The notes under the pieces: model-generated | Seen by the model: only the letters and a program-made list of their open reading frames with translations | Database searches by the model: none | Told to the model about the DNA's origin: nothing | Origin: Lumbricus rubellus | Taxonomy: Eukaryota > Annelida > Clitellata > Crassiclitellata > Lumbricidae | DNA length: 64,000 nucleotides | Direction: 5' to 3' | NCBI GenBank assembly: GCA_945859605.1 | Contig: OX243820.1 | Span: 32,526,328 to 32,590,327 of the forward strand | Translations under genes and position numbers: made by a program | Shown: in pieces, positions 46,691-57,427 of the stretch | How positions within the stretch are numbered: position 1 is the stretch's first letter | How the letters are laid out: the number at the start of each line of letters is the position of its first letter

Positions 46691-47687
46691 AAGGAAAAAT
46701 GTTATGTCGAACTTCGAATTGCATTTCACTCTGTAGAATCTCGTAAACCTATAGGCCTACCCACTCGCTACATGAATTTCTAGTTAAGATTATAACCTCA
46801 ATTTGTCAGAATAAAATCTTTTGAAAAACAGTTTATTCGGTTGTCGTGTTAAAAGGGAAAAGCATATCCAACGGTTCTAAAGAGGTGCGATTTCACCAAT
46901 GCTTGATATGGTCTGTGCATAAATTGCACGTCTTCCTGTAATGTCGCAGGTAGACCACTGACGCTTCAGATAATTATATTCAAACAGGTAGAGAGCTATT
47001 TATAACATGAGATCTGAAACATCAAGCACGTGTATTGTATAATTCGATTCGTGTATTAACAGGCGCTATACTTTGTAAAAGGTGTTGCAGATAGCGTAGC
47101 GTCTACACTATCAGGTTATCAACCGAATGATGAATGGCTCAAAATTAATACCTGCAAGGCAAATAATTATGTGGCTTAATTGAGATCGCTGCTTCATCTG
47201 GACCCCTATTATAGCCAACTCGGCTATGATGCGTCGTACATTGTATACCCGTGTTCGCTTTTCTTTCCTTGTTTCGCATGGCGCATTTCAAATTTGTTAC
47301 CTGCAGTGTTGCCCTCTGGCGCCAATCAGTTTTACAGCTACGCGCATGCGCTGGTTAAACACCTCACACTTTATGAAACATCTAGACAGCAGTGTGCCTG
47401 CAGGTCATAAACTTCATTCATACGATTTGATCTTCCCTCACGTGTGAATGCCGTCAGAGGAATGCAATGCCACCTTAATAAACAATCTGAAATCATAAAT
47501 GCTTCTACCTTCTGAATACCTGTAAACTTCAATCGTCTACCTGTGGCGTTACAGGAAGACGTGCAATTTATGCAGAGACCATTTCAAGCCTTGGTGAAAT
47601 CGCACCCATTCAGATCCGTCGGACGCATCATGCACTTGTCGAGAATTTCGTTTTGTTGTATGGACCCGATAGATGTACAGAACTGTG
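46691..47687. other. Stretch with a possible LINE relic
   Basis: About 47180-47500 translates to ISNLLPAVLPSGANQF and, with breaks, LHSYDLIFPHV and PSEECNATLINNLKS, a faint match to the C-termini of non-LTR polymerase ORFs. Otherwise I see nothing. Confidence 0.3.
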
Positions 47688-47900
47688 GGGCGCGGTGGTG
47701 TAGTGTTGCCTTCCAGCCTGAGGGTAGCAGGTTCGAATCCACCTCAAGCCGCCTCGTAGGGACCTTGGGCAAGTCCCTCACCTGCAATAATGCTCAGCGC
47801 TTCGGCGTGAAACTCCGATTCAGTGTCCACGCTGTAGTCGGGAGCGCTTCTGGGTAGAAATCTTGAAGGTGCGATATAACAAGTGCAAATTCAGTCATAC
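47688..47900 (+). repeat. tRNA-derived SINE, copy B
   Basis: Head GGCGCGGTGGTGTAGTG, B box GGTTCGAATCC at 47730-47740, CACCTCAAGCCGCC, GGCGTGAAACTCCGA, CGCTGTAGTCGGGAGCGC and ATATAACAAGTGC. Clearly the same family as 26943-27155. It lies in a gene-free region. Confidence 0.8.
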
Positions 47901-47976
47901 AAGTAGCACATAAGTACCATATAGGCCTAAGTTTCGCAACTCTATATCTGTTTTATTTATTTAAGATCCTCAATTA

Positions 47977-48033
47977 AATTTACATTCAAGATCCTCAATT
48001 AAAACCTTTATTTGAGGATCTTGAATGTAAATT
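47977..48033. other. Perfect 22-bp stem hairpin
   Basis: Arm 47977-47998 (AATTTACATTCAAGATCCTC and onward) is the exact complement of 48012-48033, with a 13-nt loop. The left arm partly repeats in direct orientation 25 bp upstream (AGATCCTCAATTAAA). Confidence 0.7.
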
Positions 48034-48126
48034 GCTCAGTTTCACGTTGCGCATCATTAGTGATGTAGCAATTAGTGCGAATAAACTTGTCAAAAAGTAA
48101 AAACAAGTCATAGCCGTTAAAAATGG

Positions 48127-48455
48127 CAAGGCCGTAGACAGGGGGTGTTTGGGGTGTTTGAACACCCCCCGAAATGGGAAATGCAGAAAAATCTATTGCA
48201 TTTACTAGCTTGTGATAAAAAAACCATGAAATAAAACCATGAAAACACCCCCCCCCCCCGACGAAATGAAATAATAGAATGCATTCACTAGCACATAAAA
48301 AAATAACTTAAGCAAATTGAGATGAATTTTCGATCTGATGACTAAAAAAGGTCGTCAGAAATTTTGGCCATAAAAATTGAACCAAATAAGGGCGTCAAAA
48401 ATTTTTCGGCGAAGAAACACCCCCCCCCCCAAATAAAATTCTCGCTACGGCCTTG
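48127..48455. mobile_element. hAT-type MITE with 8-bp target duplication
   Basis: A 329-bp element with ends CAAGGCCGTAGAC and GCTACGGCCTTG, flanked by perfect AAAAATGG at 48119-48126 and 48456-48463. Internal C runs, GAAATGAAATAAT and GATGACTAAAAAAGGTCG; the last is the inverted form of the core shared with 13075-13320 and 53961-54313. Confidence 0.88.
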
Positions 48456-48514
48456 AAAAATGGTGTCAATTTTCCAGGGAGCAAAACCTCTTGCCACTAT
48501 AGCCTATAATTATA

Positions 48515-49915
48515 CAGGGTGGCTCAAAAAAAATGTACCACCGGATAAAATGCGATAACTTCGCAACCGATTGACATTTTTCTCCGAAAATTTCCCAATT
48601 TGTAGGGGAATGAATTTCCAAGAATCCCTGAAAGTTTCACTTGAAAATTTTCTTGTTTGCAAAAGTTACAGCTGTTCAAACTTAAAATTTGGTTTTTTCA
48701 AAAATCCGGAGAATAAATTTCCAATACAATGTGATTTTATTAAGATTTTTGCAAATTACATCATAAGAAATGATGGTGATGTCCTACGACCTCACTAAGA
48801 GCTGTAAAGAAGCTGTTTATGCAGCAAACTGTTGGTATTTATGGATATTTTATAGATTATGGACTCAATTCGTGAATCCATTAGTGAACGTCATGGGCAA
48901 AGTTTCTGCGGAAGATAAAATGGAAATTCGGACGCTGCGTGAACAGAGACTGGGACATCGCGTAATCATAGCAAAATACCCAGTGAAAAGTGGAGCCTGA
49001 GCATATCGAAGGCTATCTGTAAACATGTTTATGTAACGAAGATCAGATGTTGGAAGCGAGGCAGGAAGTGGTCGCTTGGTCTGATGGAAAAAAGAACAAT
49101 TTTCAAGAAATTTGCTTGGTAATTGAAAGGGTCAAGTTTGCAAAGCTCATTGTGGTTCAGCATCAGATTTGCTGGCATGTGTCATGGGTACCACAAAAGA
49201 CTGCATTTAATCCCATTCAGTAGGATAAATGTCAAACTCATCGCTGAACTCTCTTACCCAGACGAATTGAAGACCAGGTAGGCCATGCTCTAACATGCGG
49301 TTTTATTTTCCAGCAGGACTGTGCGCCTGCTTGCTCGCATGGCAAGGCTGATTATGATGACGCTACCTTATTTTGGCAATCCACTCCAGTAAACTTATTG
49401 GCAAAGGTGACTAACAACATCGCCAGACCTTAGCCCTCTTGCTTACCACGTCTGGGAAGCTATGCTGCAAGACATTTCATCCCAAGTTGAAGAACATTGG
49501 CTAGCTGAAGGAAGTCTTGCTGATAATGTGGGATCAGTTGCCGCAGCACCCGTTTAACAAGGCCATACTAAGCTTCACAAAAAGAATTCGAGCTCGTATT
49601 AAAGCAGGGAGTGGACACTCCCATCATACCCTACAATAAACTGCAAAACGTATTTCTGAGGCCGTAGTGAAAAGTGATATCATTTGACATGGAAATCAAG
49701 AATTGACGTTAATTTTTTCCAGGAAAATTTGAAAAAACGAAAATCAAAGTTTAAACAGCTGTAACTTTTGCAAACATAAAAAGTTTTCAGTGAAACTTTC
49801 AGTGATTGTTGGAAATTCATTCCCCTTCAATTTGGAAAATTTTTGGAGAAAAATTTCAATCGGTTGCAAAGATATTGCATTTTATCCGGTGGTACATTTT
49901 TTTTGAGCCACCCTG
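48515..49915 (+). mobile_element. Decayed mariner-type transposon
   Basis: Ends CAGGGTGGCTCAAAAAAAAT and the mirrored copy lie between TA sites (48513-48514, 49916-49917), with long inverted repeats including ACCACCGGATAAAATGC. At 48890-48999 the frame reads KVSAEDKMEIRTLREQRLGH, a mariner helix-turn-helix N-terminus, ended by a stop. Near 49300 FQQDCAPACSHGKA preserves the second catalytic block (Q-D-x-A-P), and further frame breaks follow. It is a dead copy. Confidence 0.85.
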
Positions 49916-49917
49916 TA

Positions 49918-50603
49918 TATGCGGGCGCCCATGTATCCAGGGTATTACTGGTCGACACCACAATAAATGCCGAGAAATTTTTATGCAAAACTGACTCCTT
50001 CCTAAAAATTCTTTCCTGGCAACTTCCGATGAAGAGCTTGTGTTTCAACACGCTGACAGACATCAATTTTATGCACTAGGTAACTTCATATACTCATGTA
50101 CGCGACGTGTACAATGTACATGCCCAATTAATTAAATTAATTGATTGCACACAGCCGAGTCGGTTTGGTCTAGACCATTAAGTTACCAGTGTGATATAAT
50201 GAAACCTTGGTGTTTGGAGCGGGTATATTATTTTTGTGGTATGGTCTATAAAACATATCTGGTAAGTGTGTCGGTATAATTATTATATCGTCCACATAAA
50301 GCATCAACGGCCGGTATAGGCCTCTACTGTAGTCGTATATAACAGACTCGGTGGACTCTATATCCGTAGGCGTCTGCAGGCCTGTAAGAGGATCCCGATG
50401 GCGGTATTAATACCAAGCGGGAACCCACCTGAGCGGCGGAAAGTCTGACGGGACGAGCCGCCGTATAGTGGTGGAGGAGGGGGAGGGATGAGAGCAGAGG
50501 GATGGAGATGGCGGCCTCCTCAGGTTGCTGAAACAGGACTGGCAAGGACACGCGGCGTGTGTTTTTATAATCGGCGAAGATGCGGTAGCAGGAGCGGCTG
50601 CTG
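49918..50603. promoter_or_regulatory. Upstream region of the TSP3-like repeat gene
   Basis: No ORF is supported. TTTTTATAATCGG at about 50560 could be a TATA-like element 40 bp before the first ATG. CTTCACAG|GTCGAAG at about 50674 could instead be an acceptor that puts the start at 50682. Both are guesses from sequence. Confidence 0.25.
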
Positions 50604-51195
50604 ATGGGTCGTCATGGCAGCCAATGTGGAACGCCAGAAGATGAGGATGCTCATTCTCGGCTCCGCTTCACAGGTCGAAGCATGATGACATCAAAGCCAG
50701 CCGTCATCTTGTCGCCGTTGTCGTCATCATCATCACAAGCATCTCATCATCATCATCATCCAGTGCGCATCGTCACCGTCACCCTCGCTCTTGTCAGCCT
50801 CCTGCTGCTGTCGTCTTTCGCCCAAGTTGCTACCGCAGCGACAGGAGCAACCACCAAAACCGGAGCCAGGGACTCGGACGGGGACGGGATCCCGGACCAT
50901 CTGGAGCGGTCCTTCCGTGGGATCGATCGCCGACTGGACTCGGATGGGGATGGCATTCCAGACTACCTGGACGGGGATGACGATGCCGATGGGATCCCGG
51001 ACGACAGGGATCCGGACAGGAACGGTGACGGGATCCTCGACTCCCACCAGGATTTAGACGGAGACGGTATTCCGGATTATCTCGACGACGATGACGATGG
51101 AGACGGGATTGCGGACGCGAAGGAGCCGAAGGACACGGATGGAGACGGGATCCCGGATGTCACCGATCCAGATGATGACAATGACGGAATCCCGG
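50604..51195 (+). CDS. Secreted Asp-rich TSP3-like repeat protein, exon 1
   Basis: ATG at 50604 or, more likely, 50682 ([13 protein letters not shown]); the later one leaves a shorter n-region before the hydrophobic core [20 protein letters not shown], a clear signal peptide with a probable cut after ATA. Then [12 protein letters not shown] and further D-x-D-G-D-G-I-P-D repeats follow. These match the calcium-binding type-3 repeats of thrombospondins ([10 protein letters not shown]) but lack their cysteines. It ends CCCGG|GTCAGT in phase 1. The whole protein is about 1628 residues from 50682. I infer a secreted calcium-binding, perhaps matrix or mineral-associated, role. Confidence 0.85.
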
Positions 51196-51505
51196 GTCAG
51201 TCAGTCAATCAGTCAGTCAGTCAGTCAGTCGGTCAGTCAGTCGGTCGGTCAGTCAGTCAGTCGGTCGGTGGGTCAGTCAGTCAGTTTCAATCAGAAAGTG
51301 GGTCAGTCAGTCAGTCAGTCGGTAAGTCAATAAGTAATTAAGTAAGTAAGTCAGTTGGTCAGTAAGTCAATCAATCATTTACTGACAATTAGTCCGTCAG
51401 TTGGTCAGTAAGTGAGTCAGTCGTTTAGTCAGTCTCTGTCATTCATTCATTCATTCATTCATTCATTCAGTCAGTCAGTCAGTCAGTCAGTCAATCAGTT
51501 AGTCA
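51196..51505 (+). repeat. (GTCA)n array starting at the exon 1 donor
   Basis: The exon 1 donor GTCAGT is the first unit of an imperfect GTCA/GTCG/ATCA tract. The tract continues, with ATTC units, to about 51505 in the 4.1-kb first intron. Confidence 0.9.
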
Positions 51506-52758
51506 GCCTTCTCTTTGCTGATGATAATGGCGACATCGATAATGGTCGCAACAGTAATGTTTGTTGACATTGCTTGACGTTGGTGATGCAGGTGGTCAAT
51601 AAGTATTGCCCTGCATGCATGGCTTGGCCTGCTATGCGCCACCACTGATTGCCAACTAATTCTCTTTTCGCGGTAGCGCTAGTAGTATTTCTAATCTAAC
51701 AAATCAGTGCATGTGCCTATAGATATGCCTACTGTACTGTGCAGTGTACACAATATGATGGATTCATTCTATGTGTCGCGCAGCATTTGATTTCCGGTCA
51801 GGTGCCAACACCATTTAAACACTTAATCAAGCGCTTAAATTATCGTGCAGCAAAAGTAGATTTCCCGGTAGCATTTCTGGTTGATTTAATTTTAAAGATG
51901 AATCTTCATGATGATTAATCGAAACTCCAGTTATAGTTTACACATGTGCAAAAGTTGTGTAGGTTAATATCAGTAGTTTCGAATAATTTACTCTGAGATT
52001 TGTTTTCATTCTCACTATTAAACTTAACATATGACATTGATGAAAAGTATTCCTTTTGCATGTGTGGGGGTCCTTAAAGTGCGAGACCCTGTTCGGCCGA
52101 ACATGTTTTGACCCGCCTCTGCAGGGTAAAAGACTTTAAAGTTTTAACTAGTTCGGCGTAGACATATTTAATATTGAATTCAAAAACTTAGGAAGCATTT
52201 AAACAATCATTTGAAAATGACATTTACTGCCTTCAACGACTATTAGGCCTATTTTGTCTCCAATTTAGCTACACCAAACCAGATAAATTACTAATATTTG
52301 AAAGTAGAGTGGGATAGTCTACTTTCATGATGTATAGGAGTCTACACGTGCTAGTGTAGTGTGCTTGTTGGGTGCTGTAGTTAAGTGTAGCCTTGAGGCG
52401 TTTTTGTTACAGTCGTAATACCCCACAGTAAACTCTCCTCCTCCTTTGTCTGCAAAGTGGTGAGATGCATGACTGCTGCGAATTGGGATGAGGTTTGACT
52501 AAGCCTAGTTCGTTTAATTTTACAAGTACCATGACGTAAAGTAATTGGTCGCTTCTAAAGAGCCTACCAGCAGCATCAATCAGCTTCCTGAATGGATACA
52601 GGCCTACTAGCCTATGCCTCAAATGCGTGGTCACGTGGTTATATGGACCTTTTAGCCGAAGTGCAAATGCGTGTAATGAGTCTAATGACGGCAATTCAAC
52701 AACCGAACAAAACTTTCCTGGCATATTAGGCCCTACAGTGCGCGTGTGTGTGTGCGTG

Positions 52759-52834
<76 letters not shown>

Positions 52835-53952
52835 AAGAAAGAAAGACAGAGTCATGTTTTCACGAAACACTGCCAATAGATTGTTTGGTCAGTTTCTATT
52901 CAGTGAGACATCGTCATAATAAAAATGCTCAGCGTTGCTCTCCTTCTTTCTAAAGGCCGGGGTCTGGCACTATTCTCCGAAGCCCTATATTATGCAATTG
53001 CCGGGTCACTACGTGTGATCACGACTTCGAGCATAGCGTTAGCAGGAAACAGCTGTATTGTATTTCGCATGCAAGTTGACAATTTTCCAGAGCTTCACAA
53101 AATCAGACTTAGGCCTACCCGTCTAGCCGTCAGATATAGGCTAGGCCTACACGTGAACCACCTATGAATACACTGCTTCCTGTAACTCTAATCTTTCCTT
53201 GGGCGCTGTAGAAATCTCCATAGATTATAAGCTCCTTCGATATCCTTTGTTGTTCGCCTGCCATCTTGCTGTGTAGATTAGATAGACAGGTCCAACAAAA
53301 AGACCCGCTGTATGTGCGGCGGCGGCTCTCGGCCTTTCCTCCTCCGCTACTGCTGCAAGACCTTATCATGAATATATGGATGCTCTATGGCGCTGCATCC
53401 CAGCTGCTCGTCCGCATTATAAATAAGTTGCTGCATCTGGTATAGCGCGGATATAGTTCTAGGTGTTGATGGATGCCCGTCTTCCCCATGCCAATGGATG
53501 TGGACGATGTCTGTGTAGGCCTTTTGGTGTTACCAATAAGTCGACCGCTATTTGGGACTAATTTTTGTTTATCCACATATATCCGTAATTAATATGGTTG
53601 TAACGATATATAAGATATATTATATGCAATGCATATACTGCATAAATGTATCGTTACATATGCATTGACTATTAACCACCATATACATATAGCACTATGC
53701 AATTGACTACTTGCAAACCTATAATGCCATAGGCCTATCCAACATGAGAGCAGCGTTATTTAGTGCCATTGCACCTGGCGCATATACCCATTCGTCAAGA
53801 AATCGCAACATATAGGCCTACACTGAGCTTTATTTAGGCTATGTATATAAGTACGTATTATATATCTGCATATGCATGAGATGCATAAGTTACATTACCC
53901 TAAAGGTGAACCCATGCACCGTGGAAGCTTTTAGTTGTAGCCATAACAATCA
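51506..53952 (+). other. Intron 1 of the repeat-protein gene, left part
   Basis: It contains a partial relative of the hAT element at 53961 (52058-52130: GTCCTTAAAGTGCGAGACCC, GGCCGAACATGTT) and a (GA)n run at 52761-52845. No exon is supported. Confidence 0.55.
52761..52845 (+). repeat. (GA)n dinucleotide repeat
   Basis: About 35 GA units followed by GAAA units. Open frames here are artefacts. Confidence 0.95.
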
Positions 53953-53960
53953 TTGGAAGC

Positions 53961-54313
53961 CAGGGCCGGATTAAGCAATGTCGGGGCCCTGTTCGAGAAT
54001 TTTTGTGGGGGCCCTTTTCGGAAATTTTTTCCGGAAAATTTTTCAAATTTTTCGGGAAAATCATACCATTTCATCCGCCAAAAAAGTTCACGACCTTTTT
54101 TTTAGTCATCAGCCGAAATTTTTGGGAAAATCATCATACAATTTCATCTGCCCAAAAAGTTGATGACCTTTTTTTTTAGTCATTCAAAAGTTTTGTGAAA
54201 ATAGTCGTGTGGCCGAAATTTTCTCAATTTTTTTTTACACATTTGTGGGGCCCCCTAAAGTGTGGGGGCCCCTGTTCCGCCGAACATGTTGAACATGCCT
54301 TAATCCGGCCCTG
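53961..54313. mobile_element. hAT-type MITE (CAGGGCCGG ends) with 8-bp target duplication
   Basis: A 353-bp element with ends CAGGGCCGGATTAAG and CTTAATCCGGCCCTG, flanked by perfect TTGGAAGC at 53953-53960 and 54314-54321. CAGGGCCGG is a typical hAT terminus. The internal core CACGACCTTTTTTTTAGTCA occurs near 54090 and again, diverged, near 54165. Confidence 0.92.
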
Positions 54314-54321
54314 TTGGAAGC

Positions 54322-55342
54322 AGTAATGCAAACCAGTTATATAGGCCTACAACGAACTCCCTGAAATATAGCACGATAAAGATCATGACAATTCCATGGA
54401 CATTAAAAAAAGTAGCAAACTTCCATGCTTCTGATTTGAGTTTTAATATTTTCGTAATAAGTTCACAAACGAAAACAGTGACGGTAAAAAATACTCGCAT
54501 ATCTGTCACAATCTACATTGATAGCCGGTTTTTCCCCAAGAATGAATTGAATAGGCCAACTGTATAGCAACATGGGCGCCCGCATAAAGTTTTGCAGGAG
54601 GGGAAAAATGTTTACGATGGTCGCGGAATCTTAAATATCTTAAAATTCAAAGCAGGAAAGTGAGAACACCGGTATTTTTCAAAGACGTTTCTCAATGCAA
54701 AACGTTTTGAGTGGAGATCCAAAGGCGTGACAACGAGTCAATTATCCAAGTTTCTCTATACAGTTTGACCTACTTAGATTATGTACTGGCAGCTTGCAAA
54801 ATGGACAAAACGCAGCCTGGATTATAGCAGACCTGATTTTATATATAGGCCTAACGCTGGTGAATAAGCAGATCTCTCTGAGGTAATTTCAGTATGATTT
54901 ATAGAAATTTCAAATCTTTACATCAGCGTAATTTATCGATAATTAATTTTTTGCAGTTGTGAAAGGTTGCAATACGGCGAGACTCCAATAATGTAGGCTA
55001 TAATCGATAGGCGTAGCAAGGGCGCCCGCAGGAGGGTTAAAAGTCAATAGTCATTGGTTACAATTTTCAAGAAGTATTTGAAAAATGCAAGGCCGAAACT
55101 TATGGCACTTTCTGTTGGGGGTCTATTTTCATCGGGATTAAATGTATAAACAAATATATTGAAGGAATGAATTATTGTATAGTCCTACCAAAACAAATTG
55201 CAGCGCCATTACAAAGGTCCGATTAATGGGATACTGAAGTTTAAAAGATATTTTGTTATAGAAGATGTGACCATAGGAATAAACGAGTGAATGGCTGAAT
55301 GACTGACTGAATGAATGAATGAATGAAACTGTTTTCCTTCAG
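54322..55342 (+). other. Intron 1 of the repeat-protein gene, right part
   Basis: AT-rich, with two GGGCGCCCGCA motifs (near 54577 and 55020) also seen inverted near 49920, perhaps ends of another repeat. An ATGA/CTGA tract lies just before the acceptor (55290-55327). Confidence 0.4.
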
Positions 55343-56120
55343 ATTCCAAGGACCTGGACGATGATGGAGACGGCATTCCGGATTCTCTCGAAAGGACGTT
55401 GAAGGGCGTGAACCTGTTGTCGGACACAGACGGAGACGGAGTCCCCGACTTCCTCGACTCGGACGACGACAGCGATCGCAGTCCGGACTTCAAGGACTTC
55501 GACGACAACGGAGACGGCATTCCGGACGTCAAGCAGGACAGGGACCGAGACGGAATCACCGACTACCTGGATGCGGACGCCGATGCTGACGGTCTCGCGG
55601 ACGTCCTCGAAGGGCGGGACTCGGACGGAGACGGATCGCCGGACGAGGAGGACAAGGACGACGACAACGACGGAATTCCGGACACCAAGGATCTGGACGA
55701 CGATGGAGACGGAATCCCAGACGACAAGGATCCGGACTTTCGAGACACGGATCGGGACGGAACCCCGGACATTTTGGATGAGGACGACGACAACGACGGC
55801 ACTCCCGATCATCTGGACGCCGACGACGATGGAGATGGCATTCCGGACGAGGCGGATCCGGACACGAGGGACTCGGACGACGACGGAAGTCCCGATTTTC
55901 TTGACGATGACGACGACGACGATGATATACCGGACGAGCAGGATTCCGATAAGGATGGCGACGGCGTTCAGGACTTTCTAGATTTCGATTTTAAGGATTC
56001 GGACGGAGACGGAGTTCCCGACTACGTCGACGATGACGACGACAACGATGGCGTTGCAGACGTCAAGGACAACGATGATGACGGAGATGGAGTTCCAGAT
56101 ATACTCGATCCGGACAACAG
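55343..56120 (+). CDS. Secreted Asp-rich TSP3-like repeat protein, exon 2
   Basis: Acceptor TTTTCCTTCAG| restores Asp (G+AT): DSKDLDDDGDGIPDSLERTL and on through about 20 acidic repeats, ending LDPDN + AG|GTGGTC in phase 2. Repeats are 12-16 residues with a D-x-D-x-D-G-[IVT]-P-D core and are more varied than in exon 4 (DGSPDFLD, DGVADVKD), so this is the older or less homogenised part. Confidence 0.9.
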
Positions 56121-56664
56121 GTGGTCAATTTTTATTGATTAACTGATTGAGTATTGACGCAGCACAATGCAATGCAGTGTTTCCCGATTACCAGATTGGC
56201 TGGCGAGGCATACACTGGTACCTTGAAGAGCTCTGCTTTTAGGAATGCAGCAATGTGGATCGAAATACGTGAAAGCTAAAGTGATTATCACTACTAATAC
56301 CAGCCAATATTCTTACCTGTGTTCATATAATGACTTCTGAAGGGCCGATTCTATTGTTATTCGGTAGGCATCATTCAATGGTCTGCCTCTGCCCTCGTGG
56401 AACTTGGAAGCATTCTCTAGTTCAGTAATAATTATTGTAATTTTTAGAATCCTATTTGCATTGCAACGTCCTACATTAATCATTAAGCATCCGGTCCAAC
56501 TATTGCTCAATAACTCTGTGAACTTTTGCTTAATTTTTGGTCGGTGAATAAACTGGTTATCCAATGCAGAGGTCATCTAATTCACATTACTTGGTAAGAT
56601 AACCATAATTTGACTGATCGATCGATTGATCGATATCGATTGATTGATGTATTTCTGATTGAAG

Positions 56665-57008
56665 AGATACGGACGGAGATGGAGTGTTGGATAACTTCGA
56701 TCCGGATGACGATAACGACGGTATTCCGGACGCCAACGACCGGGATGACGACGGCGACGGCATTCCGGACGAGTGGGATCCGGATCAGACGGACGCAGAC
56801 GAGGACGGCCTTCCAGATTCAGCGGACGACGACGACGATAACGACGGTATAAGAGACGGTGACGATTCGGATGACGATGGAGATGGCATCGTCGACCTCT
56901 TCGAAGCTCAGCTGCGCCAGGTGGACCTCACCGTCGACACGGACAGGGATGGACTTCCGGATTACATCGATCCGGATGATGACAACGATGGAAAGCCAGA
57001 TTACATAG
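56665..57008 (+). CDS. Secreted Asp-rich TSP3-like repeat protein, exon 3
   Basis: Acceptor CTGATTGAAG| completes Arg (AG+A) and gives [20 protein letters not shown]. The run is broken by one non-repeat segment, VDLFEAQLRQVDLTVDT, perhaps a spacer or vestigial domain. The donor CATAG|GTGGGT is phase 1. The preceding intron (56121-56664) has no other feature. Confidence 0.88.
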
Positions 57009-57427
57009 GTGGGTTGAATGGGACATTTAAAAAAGGTTTAGTTATAAAAAAAAATATCCGAGGTACCTATGATCCCTCATGTTCGTAAAACAACGTTGAG
57101 GAGACAATATAACCTCGCCTGGAACGGATACAACACGTCAAACCTCGGCTGGGTAATGTCACGGAAGTCAACGGTAATGAAGCACTGAATGGTATTAATT
57201 AATTAATTAATTAATTAATTAATTAACTAACTAACTAACTAAAATGTATTGTATGCTGTTCACAATCATTAGGCATGAACTAACCGTGAGTCAATAATAG
57301 CGGAGGATATCAGGAAGGAGGGAAAAGAAAGGTTCCAATCAGGCAACGCACAAGACGATAGAAACGCCACTAATGCAGCTCCCAATGATCGACCTCGTTA
57401 TCGTTATCTTCATTATCATCGTTTCAG

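Noticed and set aside
46391..46729. PolyAsp/PolyTyr minus-strand frame; similar polyHis/Met frames at 29569-29971 and 14352-14594
   Set aside because: Trinucleotide repeat artefacts.
53130..53369. A 79-residue minus-strand frame in intron 1 of the repeat-protein gene
   Set aside because: No domain, atypical composition and no splice context.
53590..53662. Partial inverted repeat GTAACGATATA / TATCGTTAC as a MITE
   Set aside because: Arms are short and AT-rich, and no target duplication is seen.
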